Shown: piece after piece, positions 23,460 to 36,700 of the stretch
Layout of the letters: each line of letters starts with the position of its first letter
Position numbering within the stretch: position 1 is the stretch's first letter
DNA from: Agriotes lineatus
Taxonomy: Eukaryota; Arthropoda; Insecta; Coleoptera; Elateridae
NCBI GenBank assembly: GCA_940337035.1
Contig: CALNHX010001921.1
Coordinates: 124,001 to 188,000, forward strand
Direction: 5' to 3'
Length of the DNA stretch: 64,000 bases
The notes under the pieces: model-generated
Told to the model about the DNA's origin: nothing
Seen by the model: the letters and a program-made list of their open reading frames with translations, nothing else
The model's database searches: none
Position numbers and translations under genes: made by a program

Positions 23460-26400
23460 AATTACTACTATGAAGCTATTCCATACATACGCTGCCACAT
23501 TCAATTTTTATTAAGCTAACAATTCAAACTTGGTTGACCTAAGGCGCCGATGGAGTTAGTTAATTGTATTTCTATTTACTATAAATCCTGCAAGTTTTCT
23601 ATCTTTCAATTACTATGTTAATTTAGTTATAATAATGGCTTCAGAACTTATTAGTGCCATATTCAATTAATATAAAGCTCAAAAGCAGAAAAAGCAGACG
23701 GTGAGTATTAGCAGCATTAGTTGTGTTTGTAGAATTGGCAAATTACTAATATAAAGCTATTCCATACATTACGGTGTCAAATTCGATTTTTAGGAACCTA
23801 ACAATTCAAACTTGGTTGACCTAAGGCGTCGATGGAGTTAGTTAAATTGTATTTTTTATCTACTATAAATCCTGCAAGTTTTCTAGCTCTCATTACTATG
23901 TTAATTTAGTCATAACAATGGCTTCAGGAGCTTATTAGGTGCCATATTCAATTAATAGTAAGCTCAAAAGCAGCCAAAGCAGACGGTGAGTATTAGCAGC
24001 ATTAGTTGTGTTACTAGAATTGGCAAATTACTAATATAAAGCTATTCCATACATTACGGCGTCACATTCGATTTTTAGGAACCTAACAATTCAAACTTGG
24101 TTGACCTAGGCGCCGATGGAGTTAGTTAAATGGTATTTTTTATTTACTATAAACCTGCAAGTTTTTTAGCTCTCATTACTATGTTAATTTAGTTATAATA
24201 ATGGCTTCAGGAGCTTATTAGGTGCCATATTCAATTAGTAGGAAGCTAAAAAGCAGACAAAGCAGACGGTGAGTATTAGCAGCATTAGTTGTGTTACTAG
24301 AATTGGCAAATTACTAATATAAAGCTATTCCATACATTACGCTGTCACATTCGATTTTTAGGAACCTAACAATTCAAACTTGGTTGACTAAGGCGCCGAT
24401 GGAGTTAGTTAAATGGTATTTTTTATTTACTATAAATCCTGCAAGTTTTTTAGCTCTCATTACTATGTTAATTTAGTCATAACAATGGCTTCAGGAGCTT
24501 ATTAGGTGCCATATTCAATTAATAGGAAGCTCAAAAAGCAGCCAAAGCAGACGGTGAGTATTAGCAGCATTAGTTGTGTTACTAGAATTGGCAAATTACT
24601 AATATAAAGCTATTCATACACTACGGCGTCACATTCGATTTTTAGGAACCTAACAATCAAACTTGGTCTGACCTAAGGCGCCGATGGAGTTAGTTAAATG
24701 GTATTTTTTATTTACTATAAATCCTGCAAGTTTTTTAGCTCTCATTACTATGTTAATTTAGTTATAATAATGGCTTCAGGAGCTTATTAGGTGCCATATT
24801 CAATTAGTAGGAAGCTTAAAAAGCAGACAAAGCAGACGGTGAGTATTAGCAGCATTAGTTGTGTTACTAGAATTGGCAAATTACTACTATGAAGCTATTC
24901 CATACATTACGCTGCCACATTCAATTTTTTTAAGCTAACAATTCAAACTTGGTTGACCTAAGGCGCCGATGGAGTTAGTTAAATTGTAATTTTTATTTAC
25001 TATAAATCCTGCAAGTTTTTAGCTCTCATTAAAATGTTAATTTAGTTATAATAATGGCTTCAGGAGCTTATTAGGTGCCATATTCAATTAATAGAATGCT
25101 CAAAAAGCAGACAAAGCAGACGGTGAGTATTAGCAGCATTAGTTGTGTTAGTAGAATTGGCAAATTACTAATATAGAGCTATGCCATACATTACGGTGTC
25201 ACATTCGCTTTTTAGGAACCTAACAATTCAAACATGGTTGACCTAAGGCGCCGATGGAGTTAGTTAAATTGTATTTTTTATCTACTATAAATCCTGCAAG
25301 TTTTCTAGCTCCATTACTATGTTAATTTAGTCATAACAATGGCTTCAGGAGCTTATTAGGTGCCATATTCAATTAATAGGAAGCTCAAAAAAGCAGCCAA
25401 AGCAGACGGTGAGTATTAGCAGCATTAGTTGTGTTACTAGAATTGGCAAATTACTAATATAAAGCTATTCCATACATTACGGCGTCACATTCGATTTTTA
25501 GGAACCTAACAATTCTAACTTGGTTGACCTAAGGCGCCGATGGAGTTAGTTAAATGGTATTTTTTATTTACTATAAATCCTGCAAGTATTTTAGCTCTCA
25601 TTACTATGTTAATTAGTTATAATAATGGCTTCAGGAGCTTATTAGGTGCCATATTCAATTAGTAGGAAGCTTAAAAAGCAGACAAAGCAGACGGTGAGTA
25701 TTAGCAGCATTAGTTGTGTTACTAGAATTGGCAAATTACTAATATAAAGCTATTCCATACATTACGGCGTCACATTCGATTTTTAGGAACCTACCAACTC
25801 AAACTTGGTTGACCTAAGGCGCCGATGGAGTTAGTTAAATTGTAATTTTTATTTACTATAAATCCTGCAAGTTTTTTAGCTCTCATTAAAATGTTAATTT
25901 AGTTATAATGATGGCTTCAGGAGCTTATTAGGTGCCATATTCAATTAGTAGGAAGCTTAAAAAGCAGACAAAGCAGACGGTGAGTATTAGCAGCATTAGT
26001 TGTGTTACTAGAATTTGCAAATTACAAATATAAAGCTATTCCATACATTACGCTGTCACATTCGATTTGTAGGAACCTAACAATTCAAACTTGTTGACCT
26101 AAGGCGCCGATGGAGTTAGATAATTGTATTTTTTATCTACTATAAATTATGGAAGTTTCCTTGCTCTCATTTCTATATTAATTTAGTTAAAATAAAGGCT
26201 TCAGGAGCTTATTAGGTGCCATATGCAATTAATAGGAAGCTCAAAAAGCAGCCAAAGCAGACGGTGAGTATTAGCAGCATTAGTTGTGTTAGTAGAATTG
26301 GCAAATTACTAATATATAGCTATTCCATACATTACGGCGTCACATCGATTTTTAGGAACCTAACAATTCAAACTTGGTTGACCTAAGGCGCCGATGGAGT

Positions 26401-26863
26401 TAGTTAAATTGTATTTTTATTTACTATAAATCCTGCAAGTTTTCTAGCCCTCGATTACTACGTTAATTAATTTATAATAATGGCTTCAGGAGCTTATTAG
26501 GTGCCATATGCAATTAATAGAAAGCTCAAAAAGCAGCCAAAGCAGACGGTGAGTATTAGCAGCATTAGTTGTGTTAGTAGAATTGGCAAATTACTATTAT
26601 AAAGCTATTCCATACATTACGCTGTCACATTCGATTTTTAGGAACCTAACAATTCAAACTTGGCTGACCTAAGGCGCCGATGGAGTTAATTAATTGTATT
26701 TTTTTATTTACTATAAATCCTGCAAGTTTTCTAGCTCTCATTACTATGTTAATTTAGTTATAATAATGGCATCAGGAGCTTATTAGGTGCCATATACAAT
26801 TAATAGGAAGCTCAAAAGCAGACAAAGCAGACGGTGAGTATTAGCAGCATTAGTTGTGTTAGT
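23425..26863. repeat. Higher-order repeat copy 2, 12 monomers, indel-rich
   Basis: Same order as copy 1: A, B, C, E, C, A/G mosaic, F, C, H, D, I, J at 23425/23450, 23731, 24016, 24299, 24584, 24869, 25153, 25439, 25724, 26010, 26294 and 26579. It shares the marks 'cactacggcg', 'acaaatataaag', 'tatatagc' and 'actattataaagc' wholly or partly with copies 3 and 4. Monomer lengths fall to 281-285 bp because of many one-base indels, which are rare elsewhere in the window. A 25-bp tandem duplication opens the copy. Confidence 0.82.
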
Positions 26864-27150
26864 AGAATTGGCAAATTACTACTATGAAGCTATTCCATAC
26901 ATTACGCTGCCACATTCAATTTTTATTAAGCTAACAATTCAAACTTGGTTGACCTAAGGCGCCGATGGAGTTAGTTAAATTGTATTTTATTTACTATAAA
27001 TCCTGCAAGTTTTCTATCTTTCATTACTATGTTAATTTAGTTATAATATGGCTTCAGGAACTTATTAGGTGCCATATTCAATTAATATAAAGCTCAAAAA
27101 GCAGAAAAAGCAGACGGTGAGTATTAGCAGCATTAGTTGTGTTTGTAGAA
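23460..27150. other. Cluster of single-base indels, possible low-quality consensus
   Basis: Against the other HOR copies I count about 27 one-base losses or gains here in under 3.7 kb. Examples: 'ccatacatac' near 23484, 'cagaacttattagtgcc' near 23642, 'gacctagg' near 24105, 'ttgactaagg' near 24385, 'aacaatcaaac' near 24652, 'ggtctgacc' near 24666, 'agctccatt' near 25308, 'cttgttgacc' near 26091, 'cacatcgatt' near 26341, 'cctcgattac' near 26449 and 'ataatatgg' near 27045. Losses outnumber gains and most fall in short homopolymers. Neighbouring copies show almost none. This is the pattern expected of under-polished long reads, not of ordinary divergence. Confidence 0.8.
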
Positions 27151-30100
27151 TTGGCAAATTACTAATATAAAGCTATTCCATACATTACGGTGTCAAATTC
27201 GATTTTTAGGAACCTAACAATTCAAACTTGGTTGACCTAAGGCGTCGATGGAGTTAGTTAAATTGTATTTTTTATCTACTATAAATCCTGCAAGTTTTCT
27301 AGCTCTCATTACTATGTTAATTTAGTCATAACAATGGCTTCAGGAGCTTATTAGGTGCCATATTCAATTAATAGGAAGCTCAAAAAGCAGCCAAAGCAGA
27401 CGGTGAGTATTAGCAGCATTAGTTGTGTTACTAGAATTGGCAAATTACTAATATAAAGCTATTCCATACATTACGCTGTCACATTCGATTTTTAGGAACC
27501 TAACAATTCAAACTTGGTTGACCTAAGGCGCCGTTAAATGGTATTTTTTATTTACTATAAATCCTGCAAGTTTTTTAGCTCTCATTACTATGTTAATTTA
27601 GTCATAACAATGGCTTCAGGAGCTTATTAGGTGCCATATTCAATTAATAGGAAGCTCAAAAAGCAGCCAAAGCAGACGGTGAGTATTAGCAGCATTAGTT
27701 GTGTTACTAGAATTGGCAAATTACTAATATAAAGCTATTCCATACACTACGGCGTCACATTCGATTTTTAGGAACCTAACAATTCAAACTTGGTTGACCT
27801 AAGGCGCCGATGGAGTTAGTTAAATGGTATTTTTTATTTACTATAAATCCTGCAAGTTTTTTAGCTCTCATTACTATGTTAATTTAGTTATAATAATGGC
27901 TTCAGGAGCTTATTAGGTGCCATATTCAATTAGTAGGAAGCTTAAAAAGCAGACAAAGCAGACGGTGAGTATTAGCAGCATTAGTTGTGTTACTAGAATT
28001 GGCAAATTACTAATATAAAGCTATTCCATACATTACGCTGTCACATTCGATTTTTAGGAACCTAACAATTCAAACTTGGTTGACCTAAGGCGCCGATGGA
28101 GTTAGTTAAATGGTATTTTTTATTTACTATAAATCCTGCAAGTTTTTTAGCTCTCATTACTATGTTAATTTAGTCATAACAATGGCTTCAGGAGCTTATT
28201 AGGTGCCATATTCAATTAATAGGAAGCTCAAAAAGCAGCCAAAGCAGACGGTGAGTATTAGCAGCATTAGTTGTGTTACTAGAATTGGCAAATTACTAAT
28301 ATAAAGCTATTCCATACACTACGGCGTCACATTCGATTTTTAGGAACCTAACAATTCAAACTTGGTTGACCTAAGGCGCCGATGGAGTTAGTTAAATGGT
28401 ATTTTTTATTTACTATAAATCCTGCAAGTTTTTTAGCTCTCATTACTATGTTAATTTAGTTATAATAATGGCTTCAGGAGCTTATTAGGTGCCATATTCA
28501 ATTAGTAGGAAGCTTAAAAAGCAGACAAAGCAGACGGTGAGTATTAGCAGCATTAGTTGTGTTACTAGAATTGGCAAATTACTACTATGAAGCTATTCCA
28601 TACATTACGCTGCCACATTCAATTTTTATTAAGCTAACAATTCAAACTTGGTTGACCTAAGGCGCCGATGGAGTTAGTTAAATTGTAATTTTTATTTACT
28701 ATAAATCCTGCAAGTTTTTTAGCTCTCATTAAAATGTTAATTTAGTTATAATAATGGCTTCAGGAGCTTATTAGGTGCCATATTCAATTAATAGAATGCT
28801 CAAAAAAGCAGACAAAGCAGACGGTGAGTATTAGCAGCATTAGTTGTGTTAGTAGAATTGGCAAATTACTAATATAGAGCTATGCCATACATTACGGTGT
28901 CACATTCGCTTTTTAGGAACCTAACAATTCAAACATGGTTGACCTAAGGCGCCGATGGAGTTAGTTAAATTGTATTTTTTATCTACTATAAATCCTGCAA
29001 GTTTTCTAGCTCTCATTACTATGTTAATTTAGTCATAACAATGGCTTCAGGAGCTTATTAGGTGCCATATTCAATTAATAGGAAGCTCAAAAAGCAGCCA
29101 AAGCAGACGGTGAGTATTAGCAGCATTAGTTGTGTTACTAGAATTGGCAAATTACTAATATAAAGCTATTCCATACATTACGGCGTCACATTCGATTTTT
29201 AGGAACCTAACAATTCAAACTTGGTTGACCTAAGGCGCCGATGGAGTTAGTTAAATGGTATTTTTTATTTACTATAAATCCTGCAAGTATTTTAGCTCTC
29301 ATTACTATGTTAATTTAGTTATAATAATGGCTTCAGGAGCTTATTAGGTGCCATATTCAATTAGTAGGAAGCTTAAAAAGCAGACAAAGCAGACGGTGAG
29401 TATTAGCAGCATTAGTTGTGTTACTAGAATTGGCAAATTACTAATATAAAGCTATTCCATACATTACGGCGTCACATTCGATTTTTAGGAACCTACCAAT
29501 TCAAACTTGGTTGACCTAAGGCGCCGATGGAGTTAGTTAAATTGTAATTTTTATTTACTATAAATCCTGCAAGTTTTTTAGCTCTCATTAAAATGTTAAT
29601 TTAGTTATAATGATGGCTTCAGGAGCTTATTAGGTGCCATATTCAATTAGTAGGAAGCTTAAAAAGCAGACAAAGCAGACGGTGAGTATTAGCAGCATTA
29701 GTTGTGTTACTAGAATTTGCAAATTACAAATATAAAGCTATTCCATACATTACGCTGTCACATTCGATTTTTAGGAACCTAACAATTCAAACTTGGTTGA
29801 CCTAAGGCGCCGATGGAGTTAGATAAATTGTATTTTTTATCTACTATAAATTATGGAAGTTTCCTTGCTCTCATTTCTATATTAATTTAGTTAAAATAAA
29901 GGCTTCAGGAGCTTATTAGGTGCCATATGCAATTAATAGGAAGCTCAAAAAGCAGCCAAAGCAGACGGTGAGTATTAGCAGCATTAGTTGTGTTAGTAGA
30001 ATTGGCAAATTACTAATATATAGCTATTCCATACATTACGGCGTCACATTCGATTTTTAGGAACCTAACAATTCAAACTTGGTTGACCTAAGGCGCCGAT

Positions 30101-30568
30101 GGAGTTAGTTAAATTGTATTTTTTATTTACTATAAATCCTGCAAGTTTTCTAGCCCTCATTACTACGTTAATTAATTTATAATAATGGCTTCAGGAGCTT
30201 ATTAGGTGCCATATGCAATTAATAGAAAGCTCAAAAAGCAGCCAAAGCAGACGGTGAGTATTAGCAGCATTAGTTGTGTTAGTAGAATTGGCAAATTACT
30301 ATTATAAAGCTATTCCATACATTACGCTGTCACATTCGATTTTTAGGAACCTAACAATTCAAACTTGGCTGACCTAAGGCGCCGATGGAGTTAATTAATT
30401 GTATTTTTTATTTACTATAAATCCTGCAAGTTTTCTAGCTCTCATTACTATGTTAATTTAGTTATAATAATGGCATCAGGAGCTTATTAGGTGCCATATT
30501 CAATTAATAGGAAGCTCAAAAAGCAGACAAAGCAGACGGTGAGTATTAGCAGCATTAGTTGTGTTAGT
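26864..30568. repeat. Higher-order repeat copy 3, 13 monomers
   Basis: Order: A (26864), B (27147), E (27433), C (27709), E (27995), C (28281), A/G mosaic (28567), F (28854), C (29140), H (29426), D (29712), I (29998), J (30284). Two consecutive E-C dimers are present where copy 4 has one and copy 1 has C-E-C. C copies carry 'cactacggcg'. The first two monomers still belong to the indel-rich stretch. The E at 27433 has a 10-bp deletion, and the mosaic monomer at 28567 has one extra A ('caaaaaagc'). Confidence 0.85.
27433..27708. repeat. E monomer with a 10-bp deletion
   Basis: This copy is 276 bp. It reads 'ggcgccgttaaatgg' near 27528, so the ten bases 'atggagttag' normally between the GGCGCCG patch and 'ttaaatgg' are missing. 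The deletion lies about 0.4 kb past the last one-base indel of the noisy stretch, so it may belong to the same cause. The matching E monomers at 27995 and 31140 are intact. Confidence 0.9.
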
Positions 30569-33500
30569 AGAATTGGCAAATTACTACTATGAAGCTATTC
30601 CATACATTACGCTGCCACATTCAATTTTTATTAAGCTAACAATTCAAACTTGGTTGACCTAAGGCGCCGATGGAGTTAGTTAAATTGTATTTTTATTTAC
30701 TATAAATCCTGCAAGTTTTCTATCTTTCATTACTATGTTAATTTAGTTATAATAATGGCTTCAGGAACTTATTAGGTGCCATATTCAATTAATATAAAGC
30801 TCAAAAAGCAGAAAAAGCAGACGGTGAGTATTAGCAGCATTAGTTGTGTTTGTAGAATTGGCAAATTACTAATATAAAGCTATTCCATACATTACGGTGT
30901 CAAATTCGATTTTTAGGAACCTAACAATTCAAACTTGGTTGACCTAAGGCGTCGATGGAGTTAGTTAAATTGTATTTTTTATCTACTATAAATCCTGCAA
31001 GTTTTCTAGCTCTCATTACTATGTTAATTTAGTCATAACAATGGCTTCAGGAGCTTATTAGGTGCCATATTCAATTAATAGGAAGCTCAAAAAGCAGCCA
31101 AAGCAGACGGTGAGTATTAGCAGCATTAGTTGTGTTACTAGAATTGGCAAATTACTAATATAAAGCTATTCCATACATTACGCTGTCACATTCGATTTTT
31201 AGGAACCTAACAATTCAAACTTGGTTGACCTAAGGCGCCGATGGAGTTAGTTAAATGGTATTTTTTATTTACTATAAATCCTGCAAGTTTTTTAGCTCTC
31301 ATTACTATGTTAATTTAGTCATAACAATGGCTTCAGGAGCTTATTAGGTGCCATATTCAATTAATAGGAAGCTCAAAAAGCAGCCAAAGCAGACGGTGAG
31401 TATTAGCAGCATTAGTTGTGTTACTAGAATTGGCAAATTACTAATATAAAGCTATTCCATACACTACGGCGTCACATTCGATTTTTAGGAACCTAACAAT
31501 TCAAACTTGGTTGACCTAAGGCGCCGATGGAGTTAGTTAAATGGTATTTTTTATTTACTATAAATCCTGCAAGTTTTTTAGCTCTCATTACTATGTTAAT
31601 TTAGTTATAATAATGGCTTCAGGAGCTTATTAGGTGCCATATTCAATTAGTAGGAAGCTTAAAAAGCAGACAAAGCAGACGGTGAGTATTAGCAGCATTA
31701 GTTGTGTTACTAGAATTGGCAAATTACTACTATGAAGCTATTCCATACATTACGCTGCCACATTCAATTTTTATTAAGCTAACAATTCAAACTTGGTTGA
31801 CCTAAGGCGCCGATGGAGTTAGTTAAATTGTAATTTTTATTTACTATAAATCCTGCAAGTTTTTTAGCTCTCATTAAAATGTTAATTTAGTTATAATAAT
31901 GGCTTCAGGAGCTTGTTAGGTGCCATATTCAATTAATAGAATGCTCAAAAAGCAGACAAAGCAGACGGTGAGTATTAGCAGCATTAGTTGTGTTAGTAGA
32001 ATTGGCAAATTACTAATATAGAGCTATGCCATACATTACGGTGTCACATTCGCTTTTTAGGAACCTAACAATTCAAACATGGTTGACCTAAGGCGCCGAT
32101 GGAGTTAGTTAAATTGTATTTTTTATCTACTATAAATCCTGCAAGTTTTCTAGCTCTCATTACTATGTTAATTTAGTCATAACAATGGCTTCAGGAGCTT
32201 ATTAGGTGCCATATTCAATTAATAGGAAGCTCAAAAAGCAGCCAAAGCAGACGGTGAGTATTAGCAGCATTAGTTGTGTTACTAGAATTGGCAAATTACT
32301 AATATAAAGCTATTCCATACATTACGGCGTCACATTCGATTTTTAGGAACCTAACAATTCAAACTTGGTTGACCTAAGGCGCCGATGGAGTTAGTTAAAT
32401 GGTATTTTTTATTTACTATAAATCCTGCAAGTATTTTAGCTCTCATTACTATGTTAATTTAGTTATAATAATGGCTTCAGGAGCTTATTAGGTGCCATAT
32501 TCAATTAGTAGGAAGCTTAAAAAGCAGACAAAGCAGACGGTGAGTATTAGCAGCATTAGTTGTGTTACTAGAATTGGCAAATTACTAATATAAAGCTATT
32601 CCATACATTACGGCGTCACATTCGATTTTTAGGAACCTACCAATTCAAACTTGGTTGACCTAAGGCGCCGATGGAGTTAGTTAAATTGTAATTTTTATTT
32701 ACTATAAATCCTGCAAGTTTTTTAGCTCTCATTAAAATGTTAATTTAGTTATAATGATGGCTTCAGGAGCTTATTAGGTGCCATATTCAATTAGTAGGAA
32801 GCTTAAAAAGCAGACAAAGCAGACGGTGAGTATTAGCAGCATTAGTTGTGTTACTAGAATTTGCAAATTACAAATATAAAGCTATTCCATACATTACGCT
32901 GTCACATTCGATTTTTAGGAACCTAACAATTCAAACTTGGTTGACCTAAGGCGCCGATGGAGTTAGATAAATTGTATTTTTTATCTACTATAAATTATGG
33001 AAGTTTCCTTGCTCTCATTTCTATATTAATTTAGTTAAAATAAAGGCTTCAGGAGCTTATTAGGTGCCATATGCAATTAATAGGAAGCTCAAAAAGCAGC
33101 CAAAGCAGACGGTGAGTATTAGCAGCATTAGTTGTGTTAGTAGAATTGGCAAATTACTAATATATAGCTATTCCATACATTACGGCGTCACATTCGATTT
33201 TTAGGAACCTAACAATTCAAACTTGGTTGACCTAAGGCGCCGATGGAGTTAGTTAAATTGTATTTTTTATTTACTATAAATCCTGCAAGTTTTCTAGCCC
33301 TCATTACTACGTTAATTAATTTATAATAATGGCTTCAGGAGCTTATTAGGTGCCATATGCAATTAATAGAAAGCTCAAAAAGCAGACAAAGCAGACGGTG
33401 AGTATTAGCAGCATTAGTTGTGTTAGTAGAATTGGCAAATTACTATTATAAAGCTATTCCATACATTACGCTGTCACATTCGATTTTTAGGAACCTAACA

Positions 33501-33712
33501 ATTCAAACTTGGCTGACCTAAGGCGCCGATGGAGTTAATTAATTGTATTTTTTATTTACTATAAATCCTGCAAGTTTTCTAGCTCTCATTACTATGTTAA
33601 TTTAGTTATAATAATGGCATCAGGAGCTTATTAGGTGCCATATTCAATTAATAGGAAGCTCAAAAAGCAGACAAAGCAGACGGTGAGTATTAGCAGCATT
33701 AGTTGTGTTAGT
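30569..33712. repeat. Higher-order repeat copy 4, 11 monomers
   Basis: Order: A (30569), B (30854), E (31140), C (31426), A/G mosaic (31712), F (31998), C (32284), H (32570), D (32856), I (33142), J (33428). It has a single E-C dimer. From the mosaic monomer to J it follows copy 3 almost base for base. The few differences seen include 'cttgttagg' near 31913, 'agcagacaaagc' in I near 33380 and 'ttctagctttc' in the following A monomer. Confidence 0.85.
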
Positions 33713-36700
33713 AGAATTGGCAAATTACTACTATGAAGCTATTCCATACATTACGCTGCCACATTCAATTTTTATTAAGCTAACAATTCAAACTTGGTTG
33801 ACCTAAGGCGCCGATGGAGTTAGTTAAATTGTATTTTTATTTACTATAAATCCTGCAAGTTTTCTAGCTTTCATTACTATGTTAATTTAGTTATAATAAT
33901 GGCTTCAGGAACTTATTAGGTGCCATATTCAATTAATATAAAGCTCAAAAAGCAGAAAAAGCAGACGGTGAGTATTAGCAGCATTAGTTGTGTTTGTAGA
34001 ATTGGCAAATTACTAATATAAAGCTATTCCATACATTACGGTGTCAAATTCGATTTTTAGGAACCTAACAATTCAAACTTGGTTGACCTAAGGCGTCGAT
34101 GGAGTTAGTTAAATTGTATTTTTTATCTACTATAAATCCTGCAAGTTTTCTAGCTCTCATTACTATGTTAATTTAGTCATAACAATGGCTTCAGGAGCTT
34201 ATTAGGTGCCATATTCAATTAATAGGAAGCTCAAAAAGCAGCCAAAGCAGACGGTGAGTATTAGCAGCATTAGTTGTGTTACTAGAATTGGCAAATTACT
34301 AATATAAAGCTATTCCATACATTACGGCGTCACATTCGATTTTTAGGAACCTAACAATTCAAACTTGGTTGACCTAAGGCGCCGATGGAGTTAGTTAAAT
34401 GGTATTTTTTATTTACTATAAATCCTGCAAGTTTTTTAGCTCTCATTACTATGTTAATTTAGTTATAATAATGGCTTCAGGAGCTTATTAGGTGCCATAT
34501 TCAATTAGTAGGAAGCTTAAAAAGCAGACAAAGCAGACGGTGAGTATTAGCAGCATTAGTTGTGTTACTAGAATTGGCAAATTACTAATATAAAGCTATT
34601 CCATACATTACGCTGTCACATTCGATTTTTAGGAACCTAACAATTCAAACTTGGTTGACCTAAGGCGCCGATGGAGTTAGTTAAATTGTAATTTTTATTT
34701 AGTATAAATCCTGCAAGTTTTTTAGCTCTCATTAAAATGTTAATTTAGTTATAATAATGGCTTCAGGAGCTTATTAGGTGCCATATTCAATTAATAGAAT
34801 GCTCAAAAAGCAGACAAAGCAGACGGTGAGTATTAGCAGCATTAGTTGTGTTAGTAGAATTGGCAAATTACTAATATAGAGCTATGCCATACATTACGGT
34901 GTCACATTCGCTTTTTAGGAACCTAACAATTCAAAAATGGTTGACCTAAGGCGCCGATGGAGTTAGTTAAATTGTATTTTTTATCTACTATAAATCCTGC
35001 AAGTTTTCTAGCTCTCATTACTATGTTAATTTAGTCATAACAATGGCTTCAGGAGCTTATTAGGTGCCATATTCAATTAATAGGAAGCTCAAAAAGCAGC
35101 CAAAGCAGACGGTGAGTATTAGCAGCATTAGTTGTGTTACTAGAATTGGCAAATTACTAATATAAAGCTATTCCATACATTACGGCGTCACATTCGATTT
35201 TTAGGAACGTAACAATTCAAACTTGGTTGACCTAAGGCGCCGATGGAGTTAGTTAAATGGTATTTTTTATTTACTATAAATCCTGCAAGTATTTTAGCTC
35301 TCATTACTATGTTAATTTAGTTATAATAATGGCTTCAGGAACTTATTAGGTGCCATATTCAATTAATATAAAGCTCAAAAAGCAGAAAAAGCAGACGGTG
35401 AGTATTAGCAGCATTAGTTGTGTTTGTAGAATTGGCAAATTACTAATATAAAGCTATTCCATACATTACGGTGTCAAATTCGATTTTTAGGAACCTAACA
35501 ATTCAAACTTGGTTGACCTAAGGCGTCGATGGAGTTAGTTAAATTGTATTTTTTATCTACTATAAATCCTGCAAGTTTTCTAGCTCTCATTACTATGTTA
35601 ATTTAGTCATAACAATGGCTTCAGGAGCTTATTAGGTGCCATATTCAATTAATAGGAAGCTCAAAAAGCAGCCAAAGCAGACGGTGAGTATTAGCAGCAT
35701 TAGTTGTGTTACTAGAATTGGCAAATTACTAATATAAAGCTATTCCATACATTACGCTGTCACATTCGATTTTTAGGAACCTAACAATTCAAACTTGGTT
35801 GACCTAAGGCGCCGATGGAGTTAGTTAAATGGTATTTTTTATTTACTATAAATCCTGCAAGTTTTTTAGCTCTCATTACTATGTTAATTTAGTCATAACA
35901 ATGGCTTCAGGAGCTTATTAGGTGCCATATTCAATTAATAGGAAGCTCAAAAAGCAGCCAAAGCAGACGGTGAGTATTAGCAGCATTAGTTGTGTTACTA
36001 GAATTGGCAAATTACTAATATAAAGCTATTCCATACACTACGGCGTCACATTCGATTTTTAGGAACCTAACAATTCAAACTTGGTTGACCTAAGGCGCCG
36101 ATGGAGTTAGTTAAATGGTATTTTTTATTTACTATAAATCCTGCAAGTTTTTTAGCTCTCATTACTATGTTAATTTAGTTATAATAATGGCTTCAGGAGC
36201 TTATTAGGTGCCATATTCAATTAGTAGGAAGCTTAAAAAGCAGACAAAGCAGACGGTGAGTATTAGCAGCATTAGTTGTGTTACTAGAATTGGCAAATTA
36301 CTACTATGAAGCTATTCCATACATTACGCTGCCACATTCAATTTTTATTAAGCTAACAATTCAAACTTGGTTGACCTAAGGCGCCGATGGAGTTAGTTAA
36401 ATTGTAATTTTTATTTACTATAAATCCTGCAAGTTTTTTAGCTCTCATTAAAATGTTAATTTAGTTATAATAATGGCTTCAGGAGCTTATTAGGTGCCAT
36501 ATTCAATTAATAGAATGCTCAAAAAGCAGACAAAGCAGACGGTGAGTATTAGCAGCATTAGTTGTGTTAGTAGAATTGGCAAATTACTAATATAGAGCTA
36601 TGCCATACATTACGGTGTCACATTCGCTTTTTAGGAACCTAACAATTCAAACATGGTTGACCTAAGGCGCCGATGGAGTTAGTTAAATTGTATTTTTTAT

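Noticed and set aside
23410..27150. Biological hypermutation such as RIP or deaminase editing
   Set aside because: The excess consists of one-base indels, largely in homopolymers, not of C-to-T or A-to-G changes.
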